From an uncultured Bacteroides sp. (GTDB taxonomy: Bacteria; Bacteroidota; Bacteroidia; Bacteroidales; Bacteroidaceae), in assembly GCF_963677715.1 (NCBI RefSeq), contig NZ_OY782495.1, positions 434,001-498,000 of the forward strand: a DNA stretch of 64,000 nucleotides. The letters run 5' to 3'. Positions 1 through 8,534 of this stretch are shown piece after piece. Under the pieces are notes generated by a model that was given only the letters and a program-made list of their open reading frames with translations, was not told the DNA's origin and searched no databases. Position 1 is the stretch's first letter. Every line of letters starts with the position of its first letter. The position numbers and the translations under genes were made by a program.

Positions 1-2
1 GC

Positions 3-233
3 AATGTGGCCGAAGAAGCAACTTTTTTAGGCATTCCCTGTATCACCCTTAATACTTATGCCGAGCATCCTGAAACATGGCGTGTAGGCACCAACGAATT
101 GGTTGGAGAAGATCCTTTAGCTCTCGCTTCGGCAATGGATATATTAATGAAAGGAGAATGGAAACAAGGCATATTGCCTGAACAATGGGACGGACGCACG
201 GCCGACAGAATTGTGCAGATATTACTAGGTTAA
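3..233 (+). CDS. wecB: UDP-N-acetylglucosamine 2-epimerase, C-terminal end (partial)
   Basis: The frame is open from the left window edge and stops at 231-233, so only about the last 76 residues are present. The visible part carries the end of the non-hydrolysing UDP-GlcNAc 2-epimerase fold: an EEA-xxLGIPC segment, a substrate-loop-like region with AEHPE, and the GTNELVG motif near the C terminus that matches the family pattern of a glycine-threonine-asparagine/leucine-valine-glycine turn after the nucleotide-binding site. The family interconverts UDP-GlcNAc and UDP-ManNAc in the cytoplasm for surface polysaccharide synthesis. The GTG at position 6 is an internal valine codon, not a start. 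The AEHPE segment differs a little from the usual RxxTERPE, so a close relative acting on another UDP-sugar is possible. Confidence 0.75.
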   Translation, partial: NVAEEATFLGIPCITLNTYAEHPETWRVGTNELVGEDPLALASAMDILMKGEWKQGILPEQWDGRTADRIVQILLG

Positions 234-575
234 TAAAGATACGAATATCTAAAAATAGTGACCAGTTGAAAAGAAGTTATATATTTCAATAATATAAAAT
301 AAAACAATAAAATATTATTTCATTATTTTTAATTTAAAACTTTCTATTTCACGCAAAGATAATCACTAATTATAAGCATCTCATAAGGAATTTCTTATTA
401 TTTAAACAAACTATACAGAACCCAATACAGAACAAACATAAATAATTATAGATGGGTATGGGCAATACATATCCATCTATAACAGTTTAGAATTCACAAA
501 AGTAACATAAAAACTGTTATATTATTTATCAATATTGCAACAATTTACTAACTTTACACCTTTCAATAGACTTTT
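234..575. other. AT-rich intergenic region with overlapping inverted repeats
   Basis: No gene is visible here. It holds a 10-bp inverted repeat (446-455 with 473-482) and a second 10-bp inverted repeat (479-488 with 511-520). The two share bases 479-482, so the hairpins cannot form together. The first could terminate the upstream epimerase transcript. No convincing promoter with both boxes was found for the next gene. Confidence 0.5.
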
Positions 576-3140
576 ATGAAAAAGAAATATCAGAAACTAA
601 TTATACTTCTCTTTTTGGCATTCATTACTCCTAATGCTTTTGCACAGCTAAAAGGAGTTGTTACAGATTCAATATCTCATGAACCGCTCATGTATATCTC
701 TGTTTTTTATGAAGGCAAAGGAGTAGGTGGTATTACCGATGTCAATGGGTATTATAAAATTGAGACAAGAAAAGGATGGGATAAAGTAACATTCTCAGCA
801 ATTGGATATATAACTAAAGTGGTAAAAATTCCCTTAGGCAAAAAAGAACTTAACGTACAACTAATGCCTGCGGACATCCAGCTAAATGAAGTAGTAATAA
901 AGCCAAAGCGGGAAAAGTATTCGCGAAAGAATAATCCGGCAGTAGACTTCATGCGGAAAGTGATTGAACATAAGTCGGCACAAAAGCTAGATGAAAATGA
1001 TTACTACCAGTATGATAAATACCAAAAGATGAAGATGTCTATCAATAATGTAACACCAGAAAGTCTTCAAAAAGGTATTTATAAAAAATTCTCATTTCTA
1101 GCTAAGCAGGTAGAGGTTTCGCCTGAAACTCATAAAATGATTTTGCCCATATCAGTGCAAGAAACAGCTTCTCAAACCATTTATCGTAAGAATCCAAAAA
1201 GCGAAAAAACAATTATTAAAGGGATGAATTCAAGTGGCGTAGAAGAATTTTTCTCAACCGGAGACATGCTGGGCACCGTTCTCAAAGATGTATTTTCGGA
1301 CGTGAACATATATGATAACAATATTCGGCTATTACAAACTCCATTTGTGAGCCCTATATCAGAGTCTGCTATCTCTTTTTATAAATTCTACCTAATGGAC
1401 ACTGTCATGATAGATAAACATGAATGTGTGCATCTAACTTTCGTTCCTCAAAATTCACAAGATTTTGGCTTTACCGGACATCTTTACGTATTGAAAGATT
1501 CCACTTATGCAGTGAAAAGATGCCTCATGAATCTACCAAAAAAGACAGGGGTTAATTACGTAGACAATCTTGATATTAGCCAGGATTATCAGCAATTGCC
1601 CAACGGTAATTGGGTGCTTACTGACGATGATATGACTGTTGATTTGTCTTTTATTAAATCCACTCAAGGAGTTCAGGTAAGAAGAACAACAAAATACACC
1701 AACTATGCGTTCACCCCTATAGAACCACGATTATTCAAGTTCAGAGGAGATGTAATGAAGGAAACTGACATGCTGACAAAAAGTGATGAATTCTGGGCCG
1801 GCGTAAGGCAAGTTCCTCTGACAAAAACAGAGAGTAACATGGACTTATTTATGAATCAATTAGAACAAATACCGGGCTTTAAATTTTTGATTTTTAGTGC
1901 AAAAGCATTGATTGAAAACTTTGTTGAGACAGGTACTAAAGAGCATCCGAGCAAATTTGATTTCGGCCCGATCAATACCATGATTTCCAGCAATTATATT
2001 GACGGTACTCGTCTTCGTTTAAGCGGACAGACTACAGGGAATTTTGACCCGCACTGGTTTTTGAGCGGCTATGGGGCTTACGGTTTCAGAGATAAAAAGT
2101 GGAAATATAAAGGTGAAGTGCTATATTCTTTTCCTAAATGTAATTATTTACCTTGGGAGTTCCCCAAAAACAATCTGTCATTTTCGTACAGTTTTGATGT
2201 TATGTCTCCAATGGATAAGTTTCTGGCTACGGATAAAGATAATGTGTTCGTAGCATGGAAAGCATCGCCCGTCGATCAAATGTCATATGTTCGCGATGCC
2301 ACATTGCAATATGATATGGAAACAACATGGGGCTTTTCAGTCAATATATTGGGACGCCAACGTAATGATGAACCTACAGGCAAATTACAATATATACGCA
2401 ATGATGATAGCAATACTCTCATACACGACATTACAACAACCGAATTGGGAGTAACATTGCGCTATGCTCCGGGCGAAACATTTGTCAACACCAAACAAAG
2501 ACGGCTTCCTGTATCTCTTGATGCACCCGTATTTACCCTTTCACAAACCAGCGGAATTAAAGGAATCATCGGAGGAGATTACAATTTTAATCTTACCGAA
2601 GCCAGTATATGGAAACGTTTCTGGCTATCGTCATGGGGAAAAATAGATGTCACATTTAAAGGAAGCATCCAATGGAATAAAGTTCCTTTTCCTTTATTGA
2701 TTTTGCCTGAAGCCAATCTATCTTACATAACTCAACGTGAAACGTTCAACTTGATTAACAACATGGAGTTCTTGAATGACCGTTATGCTTCCATGTCACT
2801 AACCTATGATATGAACGGCAAACTCTTTAACCGCATACCGCTTATAAAGAAGCTTAAATGGAGAGAAGTCTTTCGATTCCGTGCTCTATACGGTTCATTG
2901 ACCGACAAAAATAACCCATATAAGAATCCCGAAGACGGAGATCTATTCCGCTTCCCTACACGAGACGGAGTAACGACCAGCTTTGTGATGGACCCTAATA
3001 TACCTTATTTAGAAGTAAGCGTAGGTATTCATAACATATTTAAAATATTACATATAGAATATGTGCGCCGTCTCACCTATCTCAATAACCCAAATATAAG
3101 TAAAGACGGAATCCGGTTTATGATGATGATGACTTTTTAG
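576..3140 (+). CDS. DUF5686 outer-membrane protein with carboxypeptidase-like regulatory domain
   Basis: The 854-residue product has a signal peptide (about 1-24, ending AFAQ). A carboxypeptidase-regulatory-like beta-sandwich follows at about 25-97, where the typical LKGVVTD start and TDVNGYY motif are seen. The rest is a long DUF5686 region predicted to form an outer-membrane beta-barrel. The last residues are hydrophobic and end in phenylalanine, as in many outer-membrane barrels. The family is common in Bacteroidota and its role is not settled; proposals involve transport or envelope maintenance. The gene lies 11 bp before rarA on the same strand, so the two are probably co-transcribed. 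Domain order is read from the sequence; barrel topology is inferred. Confidence 0.85.
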   Translation: MKKKYQKLIILLFLAFITPNAFAQLKGVVTDSISHEPLMYISVFYEGKGVGGITDVNGYYKIETRKGWDKVTFSAIGYITKVVKIPLGKKELNVQLMPADIQLNEVVIKPKREKYSRKNNPAVDFMRKVIEHKSAQKLDENDYYQYDKYQKMKMSINNVTPESLQKGIYKKFSFLAKQVEVSPETHKMILPISVQETASQTIYRKNPKSEKTIIKGMNSSGVEEFFSTGDMLGTVLKDVFSDVNIYDNNIRLLQTPFVSPISESAISFYKFYLMDTVMIDKHECVHLTFVPQNSQDFGFTGHLYVLKDSTYAVKRCLMNLPKKTGVNYVDNLDISQDYQQLPNGNWVLTDDDMTVDLSFIKSTQGVQVRRTTKYTNYAFTPIEPRLFKFRGDVMKETDMLTKSDEFWAGVRQVPLTKTESNMDLFMNQLEQIPGFKFLIFSAKALIENFVETGTKEHPSKFDFGPINTMISSNYIDGTRLRLSGQTTGNFDPHWFLSGYGAYGFRDKKWKYKGEVLYSFPKCNYLPWEFPKNNLSFSYSFDVMSPMDKFLATDKDNVFVAWKASPVDQMSYVRDATLQYDMETTWGFSVNILGRQRNDEPTGKLQYIRNDDSNTLIHDITTTELGVTLRYAPGETFVNTKQRRLPVSLDAPVFTLSQTSGIKGIIGGDYNFNLTEASIWKRFWLSSWGKIDVTFKGSIQWNKVPFPLLILPEANLSYITQRETFNLINNMEFLNDRYASMSLTYDMNGKLFNRIPLIKKLKWREVFRFRALYGSLTDKNNPYKNPEDGDLFRFPTRDGVTTSFVMDPNIPYLEVSVGIHNIFKILHIEYVRRLTYLNNPNISKDGIRFMMMMTF

Positions 3141-3151
3141 CTCTATACATT

Positions 3152-4423
3152 ATGCAGCCATTGGCAGAAAGGCTTCGGCCGAAAACATTAGATGAATACA
3201 TCGGCCAAAAACACTTGGTGGGCCAAGGAGCTGTTTTGCGCAAAATGATTGATGCCGGACGCATTTCATCTTTTATCTTATGGGGCCCTCCAGGTGTGGG
3301 AAAAACCACTTTAGCGCAAATCATAGCCAACAAGCTGGAAACTCCTTTCTACACTCTTAGTGCCGTAACCTCGGGGGTTAAAGATGTGCGCGAGGTCATT
3401 GAAAGAGCAAAGAGTAATCGCTTCTTCACACAAAGCAGTCCGATTCTTTTTATTGACGAAATTCACCGATTCAGCAAGTCGCAACAAGATTCATTGCTGG
3501 GAGCTGTGGAACATGGCACAGTGACACTCATTGGTGCCACCACAGAAAATCCTTCGTTCGAAGTCATTCGTCCGCTCCTCTCCCGCTGCCAGCTCTATGT
3601 ACTAAAATCGCTGGAAAAGGAAGACCTTCTGGAACTTCTTCAACGGGCTATTGCTACGGATACCATATTAAAGGAGAGAAACATTGAGGTGAAAGAGACC
3701 TCGGCTATACTCCGATTCTCAGGAGGAGATGCCCGCAAATTATTAAATATATTAGAGCTGGTTGTTGATTCGGAAACAGAAAACACGGTTGTAATTACCG
3801 ACGACATAGTAACCGAACGCCTGCAACAAAACCCACTAGCCTACGATAAAGATGGCGAAATGCATTATGATATCATTTCAGCCTTTATTAAGTCTATTCG
3901 AGGAAGCGACCCTGACGGTGCTATCTACTGGCTGGCCCGTATGGTTGAGGGGGGAGAAGACCCCACATTTATTGCCCGTCGGCTTGTTATCTCCGCTTCC
4001 GAAGATATCGGCCTGGCAAATCCCAATGCCTTGCTATTAGCTAATGCCTGCTTTGAAACATTAATGAAAATAGGCTGGCCCGAAGGGCGCATACCTTTAG
4101 CCGAAGCGACTATTTATCTGGCCGCTAGCCCAAAAAGTAATTCGGCTTATAATGCCATTAACGATGCATTGGAACTGGTACGAGAAACAGGTAATCTGCC
4201 TGTACCCTTGCACCTGCGCAATGCTCCCACTAAACTGATGAAACAGTTGGGGTACGGACAAGATTATAAATACGCCCATAACTACGAAGGAAACTTTGTA
4301 AAACAGCAGTATCTACCCGACGAGCTAAAGGAACGTCGCATCTGGCATCCACAAAACAATATTGCAGAAAGCAAACAGTTGGAGCAGATGAAAAAGCTGT
4401 GGAACGAAAAATACAACAAATAA
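3152..4423 (+). CDS. rarA: Replication-associated recombination protein RarA (MgsA), AAA+ ATPase
   Basis: This is a full-length 423-residue member of the RarA/MgsA/WRNIP1 family, which acts at stalled replication forks. Walker A GPPGVGKT lies at 45-52 and Walker B IDEIHRF at about 101-107. A sensor region with GATTENPSF is followed by an arginine-finger-like SRC. The C-terminal half has the family's tetramerisation region, with sequences such as IRGSDPDGAIYWLARM and RLVISASEDIGLANP. It starts 11 bp after the DUF5686 gene, and the next gene starts 11 bp after its stop, so the three may share a transcript. Identification is secure from the motifs and length. Confidence 0.95.
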   Translation: MQPLAERLRPKTLDEYIGQKHLVGQGAVLRKMIDAGRISSFILWGPPGVGKTTLAQIIANKLETPFYTLSAVTSGVKDVREVIERAKSNRFFTQSSPILFIDEIHRFSKSQQDSLLGAVEHGTVTLIGATTENPSFEVIRPLLSRCQLYVLKSLEKEDLLELLQRAIATDTILKERNIEVKETSAILRFSGGDARKLLNILELVVDSETENTVVITDDIVTERLQQNPLAYDKDGEMHYDIISAFIKSIRGSDPDGAIYWLARMVEGGEDPTFIARRLVISASEDIGLANPNALLLANACFETLMKIGWPEGRIPLAEATIYLAASPKSNSAYNAINDALELVRETGNLPVPLHLRNAPTKLMKQLGYGQDYKYAHNYEGNFVKQQYLPDELKERRIWHPQNNIAESKQLEQMKKLWNEKYNK

Positions 4424-4434
4424 TAATAAAAAAA

Positions 4435-5391
4435 ATGAAAATAGTAATATTAGACGGTTACGGGATGAATCCCGGAGATCTTTCCTGGGATGAATTAAAA
4501 GCTTTTGCAGAATGTACAATATACGACCGGACTTCTCCAGAGGAAATACTGAAACGTTCGGCAGGAGCCGAGCTTGTTATGACTAATAAGACTATTTTTA
4601 CCGCCGAAATTATAGCCGCACTACCAGAATTGAAATATATCGGTGTATTGGCTACCGGATATAATGTAGTAGATATTACTGCCGCCAAAGAGCACGGCAT
4701 TGTAGTAACCAACATCCCTGCATATAGTACTCCTTCTGTAGCACAAATGGTTTTTGCGCATCTATTGAACATTGCACAACAGGTGCAGCATCATTCCGAT
4801 GAAGTGCGAAAAGGAAAATGGACAAAAAGTCCTGACTTTTGTTTTTGGGATACTCCACTGATTGAGCTCTGCGAAAAGAAGATAGGTCTCGTAGGACTTG
4901 GGCACACAGGATATGCTACAGCCCGCATCGCTATCGGATTCGGAATGAAAGTCTATGCATTCACTTCCAAAACTCCGCTACAATTGCCTCCCGAAATAAG
5001 AAAAATGGAACTCGATGAGCTATTTAGTGAATGCGATGTCATTAGCCTTCACTGCCCTCTGAACAAAGAGACGCAGGAACTTGTCAATGCCCGCCGATTA
5101 GCTCTGATGAAACCATCTGCCATACTCATCAATACCGGGCGCGGGCAATTGATCAATGAGCAAGACCTCGCCGATGCACTAAACAACGAAACCATTTATG
5201 CAGCGGGAGTAGATGTTCTTTCGACCGAACCACCTCTATCCGATAACCCACTGCTAACAGCCCGGAGTTGTTACATTACTCCACACATTGCCTGGGCTAG
5301 TTTAGCAGCCCGCGAACGACTGATGAGTATTGCGATGGATAATATAAAAGCTTATATAGACGGTAAACCCATCAATAATGTTGCAAAATAG
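4435..5391 (+). CDS. D-2-hydroxyacid dehydrogenase (glycerate dehydrogenase-like)
   Basis: The 318-residue protein belongs to the NAD-dependent D-isomer 2-hydroxyacid dehydrogenases, which interconvert 2-oxo and D-2-hydroxy acids in the cytoplasm. The Rossmann motif GLVGLGHTG lies at 151-159. The catalytic set is visible as Arg236 (TGRG), Glu265 (STEPP) and His284 (TPHIAWAS). The start is placed at the ATG at 4435, which opens directly into the first beta-strand (MKIVILDGYG). The reading frame continues upstream into the rarA end, but that extension has no family counterpart. The closest functional class looks like glycerate/hydroxypyruvate dehydrogenase; the exact substrate cannot be read from sequence. 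The next gene converges on it with only 18 bp between the stop codons. Confidence 0.88.
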   Translation: MKIVILDGYGMNPGDLSWDELKAFAECTIYDRTSPEEILKRSAGAELVMTNKTIFTAEIIAALPELKYIGVLATGYNVVDITAAKEHGIVVTNIPAYSTPSVAQMVFAHLLNIAQQVQHHSDEVRKGKWTKSPDFCFWDTPLIELCEKKIGLVGLGHTGYATARIAIGFGMKVYAFTSKTPLQLPPEIRKMELDELFSECDVISLHCPLNKETQELVNARRLALMKPSAILINTGRGQLINEQDLADALNNETIYAAGVDVLSTEPPLSDNPLLTARSCYITPHIAWASLAARERLMSIAMDNIKAYIDGKPINNVAK

Positions 5392-5409
5392 AGATTCATC
5401 CTTCTCTGT

Positions 5410-6558
5410 TTAGTAGGCATGACCGCCGCTATTCATTTCTTCAACGTCAATTTTCTTATTATCTATGCTACGCCATGCATAAAAGATATAAGCAATCACA
5501 AAAGGCACTAGAATAGAAACATAAGCCATCGTCTTAAGTGTAAACAGGCTGGAACAGCTGTTAGACAAGGTAAGAGAGCTTTGTAGATCGGCCGAAGATG
5601 GATAGTAAGCGGTATTATTATATCCGGCGCAGAGCAACAATGCAAGCACAGTGAGCACTGTTCCTGTACCGGTAAACCAAATGCCTTTATCAAAGGTTTT
5701 TTTCAAGATACTCATAACTAAACCAAACAAAACAAGTAGTACACCCACTAAAAAAACACCGAGCACCACAGGCATTTCTATGAAGTTAATAAAGTATTTA
5801 TAAGATTGCAGGTAAACCTCCTGCGTGTCAGGATTCACCGCAAATCCGTCAGCTACAAGCGTGCGGATAACAAAAGCCAGGAAAAACGCCAAAAACAATG
5901 CACCGTTAACTACCAACGAACGGCGGCAACGTTTCACCAGCATTTCACTATTAATGCTATTAATAAAATAAAGCGCTCCTAAAATGCGAGCCAAAAAGAA
6001 AACAGCCAGCCCAAGTACTACATTCCATGGATTTGTCAATGCATCCAAGCCATGCCAGGCACTCCCCCAGCTACTGATAATAGGCATTAATCCATCTGTC
6101 ATGTTTCCCTTATTTACATAAAAATCCGATCCGGTAAAGAATGTAGCCACTGCAGCGCCCAGTAAAAGTGGTCCGACAACGCCGTTAATAACCAAAAAAG
6201 TTTGATAGGTTTTCTTTCCCAGCAGATTGCCGGCTTTACTCTGAAACTCATAGCTCACAGCCTGAAGCACAAAGCTAAAAAGAATAATCATCCACAACCA
6301 GTAAGCTCCGCCAAAACTAGTACTATAAAACAGTGGAAATGAAGCAAAGAAAGCACCACCAAAAGTAACCAATGTGGTGAAAGTAAATTCCCATTTACGT
6401 CCGGTAGAGTTTATCATCATCTTACGATGCTCTTCATCTTTACCCAAAGAGAATAACATGGAGTTACCTCCTTGTACAAAAAGCAAAAAGACAAGTAGTG
6501 CGCCAAGCAGAGACACCACAAACCACCAATATTGTTGAAGTAAGATATATGTATTCAT
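5410..6558 (-). CDS. cydB: Cytochrome bd ubiquinol oxidase subunit II
   Basis: This 382-residue, very hydrophobic protein has about eight or nine membrane segments and opens with the family-typical LQQYWWFVVSLLGALLVF segment. It pairs with CydA to form the high-affinity bd oxidase, which reduces oxygen to water at the inner membrane; in Bacteroides it supports growth at nanomolar oxygen. The start at 6558 (MNTYIL) fits the family better than the ATG two codons upstream. It lies 15 bp after cydA in a DUF4492-cydA-cydB operon. The C-terminal region (IPFVIAYIFYAWRSID) is also typical of subunit II. Confidence 0.93.
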   Translation of the reverse strand: MNTYILLQQYWWFVVSLLGALLVFLLFVQGGNSMLFSLGKDEEHRKMMINSTGRKWEFTFTTLVTFGGAFFASFPLFYSTSFGGAYWLWMIILFSFVLQAVSYEFQSKAGNLLGKKTYQTFLVINGVVGPLLLGAAVATFFTGSDFYVNKGNMTDGLMPIISSWGSAWHGLDALTNPWNVVLGLAVFFLARILGALYFINSINSEMLVKRCRRSLVVNGALFLAFFLAFVIRTLVADGFAVNPDTQEVYLQSYKYFINFIEMPVVLGVFLVGVLLVLFGLVMSILKKTFDKGIWFTGTGTVLTVLALLLCAGYNNTAYYPSSADLQSSLTLSNSCSSLFTLKTMAYVSILVPFVIAYIFYAWRSIDNKKIDVEEMNSGGHAY

Positions 6559-6573
6559 CGTCATTCAAATTAT

Positions 6574-8124
6574 TTATTTTAATTCAGGACCTTTCTTTAT
6601 CTCGCGAAGCATAATACCTATCTCAGCAATAAGCATAACAGTAAATAAAACCAGAAAAATAAAGAATGTAGTTTGTACAGCTCCCACACCGAGTCGGGAC
6701 ACAGATACAGATGTAGGCAACATATCCTGTATAGCCCAAGGTTGTCTTCCACATTCGGCAACGACCCAACCCGCCTCGGCAGCCACATAACCCAGAGGAA
6801 TCGTTAGCAAAGCTACCCAATGCATCCACTTCAGATTAGTCAATTTTTCTTTATAATCCAACAACAGTATTACCGCAAAAAATAAAATGAAATAGAATCC
6901 AAGCAAAACCATGATACGAAAAGCATAAAAAGTAATCGGCACATTAGGAACCAACTCATGCACATCTTTAATATAGCCATAGCCAAAGTAAGCCACATTT
7001 TTCTTTAACGTAGCATAAGCTGAATCAGCACTTAGCCGATCACCATTTTTTTTGGCCAGCCGATAAGAAGAAAGTGCAGTAATAGCTTTCTTTCCCCGTT
7101 CTATTTTTTCTGAAGCAGCAAGAGCCACACTACCATCATTCAGCGTGTAACCTCCTTCTATAATATCTTTAACACCAGGCACAAAAGCATTAAAATCACG
7201 CTCCGCCAATAAGGAAAGTAGATGGGGCACGGCTATGCGAAAGATAAATGGTTTTTCACCATCATCATATGTCTTTTTATCAGGATTTAGTATTCCTACA
7301 GCTACAAGCCCGGCTCCTCTCTGTCCTTCGTAATATCCCTCCATGGCAGCAAGTTTCATAGGCTGTGTCCGAGCTACCTGATGCCCCGATCCATCGCCCG
7401 TCCATGCCGATAATAATGTAGAAATCAGACCAAAAGCCGCACCGATTTTAATACTTGCCAAAGCAAATTCTCTATTTCGTTTTTTAAGAAGGAACCACGA
7501 GCTGACACCCACCACGAAAATAGCGGCTAGTACCCAACCAGAAAGGACTGTATGAAAGAATTTGTTAACCGCTACCGGAGAAGTTGCAACAGCCCAGAAA
7601 TCGACCATCTCATTGCGCACCGTATCCGGATTAAATTCCATTCCCACAGGATATTGCATCCATGCGTTAGCAACCAAAATCCACCAAGCAGATAACGTTG
7701 CCCCCAATCCTGTAAGCCAGGTCGAAGTTAAGTGAAAACCTTTGCTCACTTTATTCCACCCAAAAAACATTACTGCTATAAAAGTAGCTTCCATAAAGAA
7801 AGCCAAAATACCCTCTATGGCTAAAGGAGCACCAAAGATGTCGCCCACAAACCAGGAATAGTTACTCCAATTAGTACCAAATTCAAATTCAAGAATCAAT
7901 CCGGTTGCCACCCCCACGGCAAAGTTAATACCAAAAAGTTTCATCCAGAACTTAGCAGTCTGCTTCCAAAACTCCTTGCCTGTTTTGTAATAGAGAGTTT
8001 CCATAATTCCCATTATAACAGCAAGCCCCAGTGTCAAGGGAACAAAAATCCAATGATACATAGCAGTGAGCGCAAATTGAGCCCTCGACCAGTCAATTAA
8101 CGAAATATCAATATTTTCTATCAT
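6574..8124 (-). CDS. cydA: Cytochrome bd ubiquinol oxidase subunit I
   Basis: The 516-residue subunit carries the haems and quinol site of the bd oxidase. Near the N terminus is the WSRAQFALTAMYHW segment with the haem-ligand histidine. The middle has a long periplasmic Q-loop, including a lysine/alanine-rich stretch (KIERGKKAITALSSYRLAKK). The conserved GRQPW motif is at about 459-463. The open frame extends 14 codons upstream, but the ATG at 8124 (MIENIDISLIDWSRAQ) matches the family start and sits 13 bp after the DUF4492 stop. It shares a transcript with cydB. Confidence 0.94.
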   Translation of the reverse strand: MIENIDISLIDWSRAQFALTAMYHWIFVPLTLGLAVIMGIMETLYYKTGKEFWKQTAKFWMKLFGINFAVGVATGLILEFEFGTNWSNYSWFVGDIFGAPLAIEGILAFFMEATFIAVMFFGWNKVSKGFHLTSTWLTGLGATLSAWWILVANAWMQYPVGMEFNPDTVRNEMVDFWAVATSPVAVNKFFHTVLSGWVLAAIFVVGVSSWFLLKKRNREFALASIKIGAAFGLISTLLSAWTGDGSGHQVARTQPMKLAAMEGYYEGQRGAGLVAVGILNPDKKTYDDGEKPFIFRIAVPHLLSLLAERDFNAFVPGVKDIIEGGYTLNDGSVALAASEKIERGKKAITALSSYRLAKKNGDRLSADSAYATLKKNVAYFGYGYIKDVHELVPNVPITFYAFRIMVLLGFYFILFFAVILLLDYKEKLTNLKWMHWVALLTIPLGYVAAEAGWVVAECGRQPWAIQDMLPTSVSVSRLGVGAVQTTFFIFLVLFTVMLIAEIGIMLREIKKGPELK

Positions 8125-8137
8125 AAGCATAAATAAT

Positions 8138-8353
8138 TTAAGGAATTGCACGATTAATAAGCTCATTACTTACATATTCTTCTTTACTGTCATCTGAAGA
8201 ATGATTACTTAAAAAATCAGGAAAGAAAAATAACTTTAGCACAAAAAACATAATAAATAATTTTATCAGTATAATAAGCCACAGAGTACGCCCAAGGGTC
8301 ATACTCCGAAACCCCTCCACGTAGAAATGCCATATACGCAATAAAATCTTCAT
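8138..8353 (-). CDS. DUF4492 small membrane protein of the cyd operon
   Basis: The 71-residue protein begins with an amphipathic stretch (LLRIWHFYVEGFRSMTLGRTLW) followed by one hydrophobic helix at about 25-45 and a hydrophilic serine/aspartate-rich tail. It matches the DUF4492 family, which is repeatedly found just upstream of cydA in Bacteroidota and some Campylobacterota. Its place as first gene of the operon suggests an accessory role in bd oxidase assembly or stability, analogous to CydX/CydS; that role is inferred. The start at 8353 is preferred over 8359 because the predicted transcription start is near 8368 and the family begins at MK-x-L. Confidence 0.8.
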   Translation of the reverse strand: MKILLRIWHFYVEGFRSMTLGRTLWLIILIKLFIMFFVLKLFFFPDFLSNHSSDDSKEEYVSNELINRAIP

Positions 8354-8374
8354 TATCATCTATTGTTCTAAATA

Positions 8375-8382
8375 CAAAGCTA
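8375..8382 (-). promoter_or_regulatory. Promoter -7 box for the DUF4492-cydA-cydB operon
   Basis: On the minus strand this reads TAGCTTTG, a match to the Bacteroides TAnnTTTG box, about 15 nt before the inferred transcription start and shortly ahead of the DUF4492 gene. A good -33 TTG at the usual spacing is not seen. Confidence 0.5.
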
Positions 8383-8475
8383 ATACTAATATTATAATAA
8401 ACAAATAAACCATATAGTAAATATCGATGAATTATATGAATTGGCAGACAGATTGCAGCCGACTGTCTATCGTAT

Positions 8476-8506
8476 TTGCAAGAGAATAATAGTAGAGATA
8501 TCTTTG
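8476..8506 (+). promoter_or_regulatory. Bacteroides-type promoter for the TolC-MacAB-LytS/LytTR operon
   Basis: TTG at 8476-8478 and TATCTTTG at 8499-8506 are separated by 20 nt, the consensus spacing for the Bacteroides primary sigma factor. The predicted start near 8513 gives a leader of about 22 nt before the ATG at 8535. A short inverted repeat (AGACAG...CTGTCT, roughly 8442-8466) lies upstream and could be an operator. Confidence 0.7.
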
Positions 8507-8534
8507 CATACAGAAATTTCAATAGAATCAAAAT

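Noticed and set aside
354-361. A minus-strand TATCTTTG box in the first intergenic region
   Set aside because: It faces the 3' end of a plus-strand gene, lacks a TTG at the proper distance and serves no visible gene, so it is likely a chance match.
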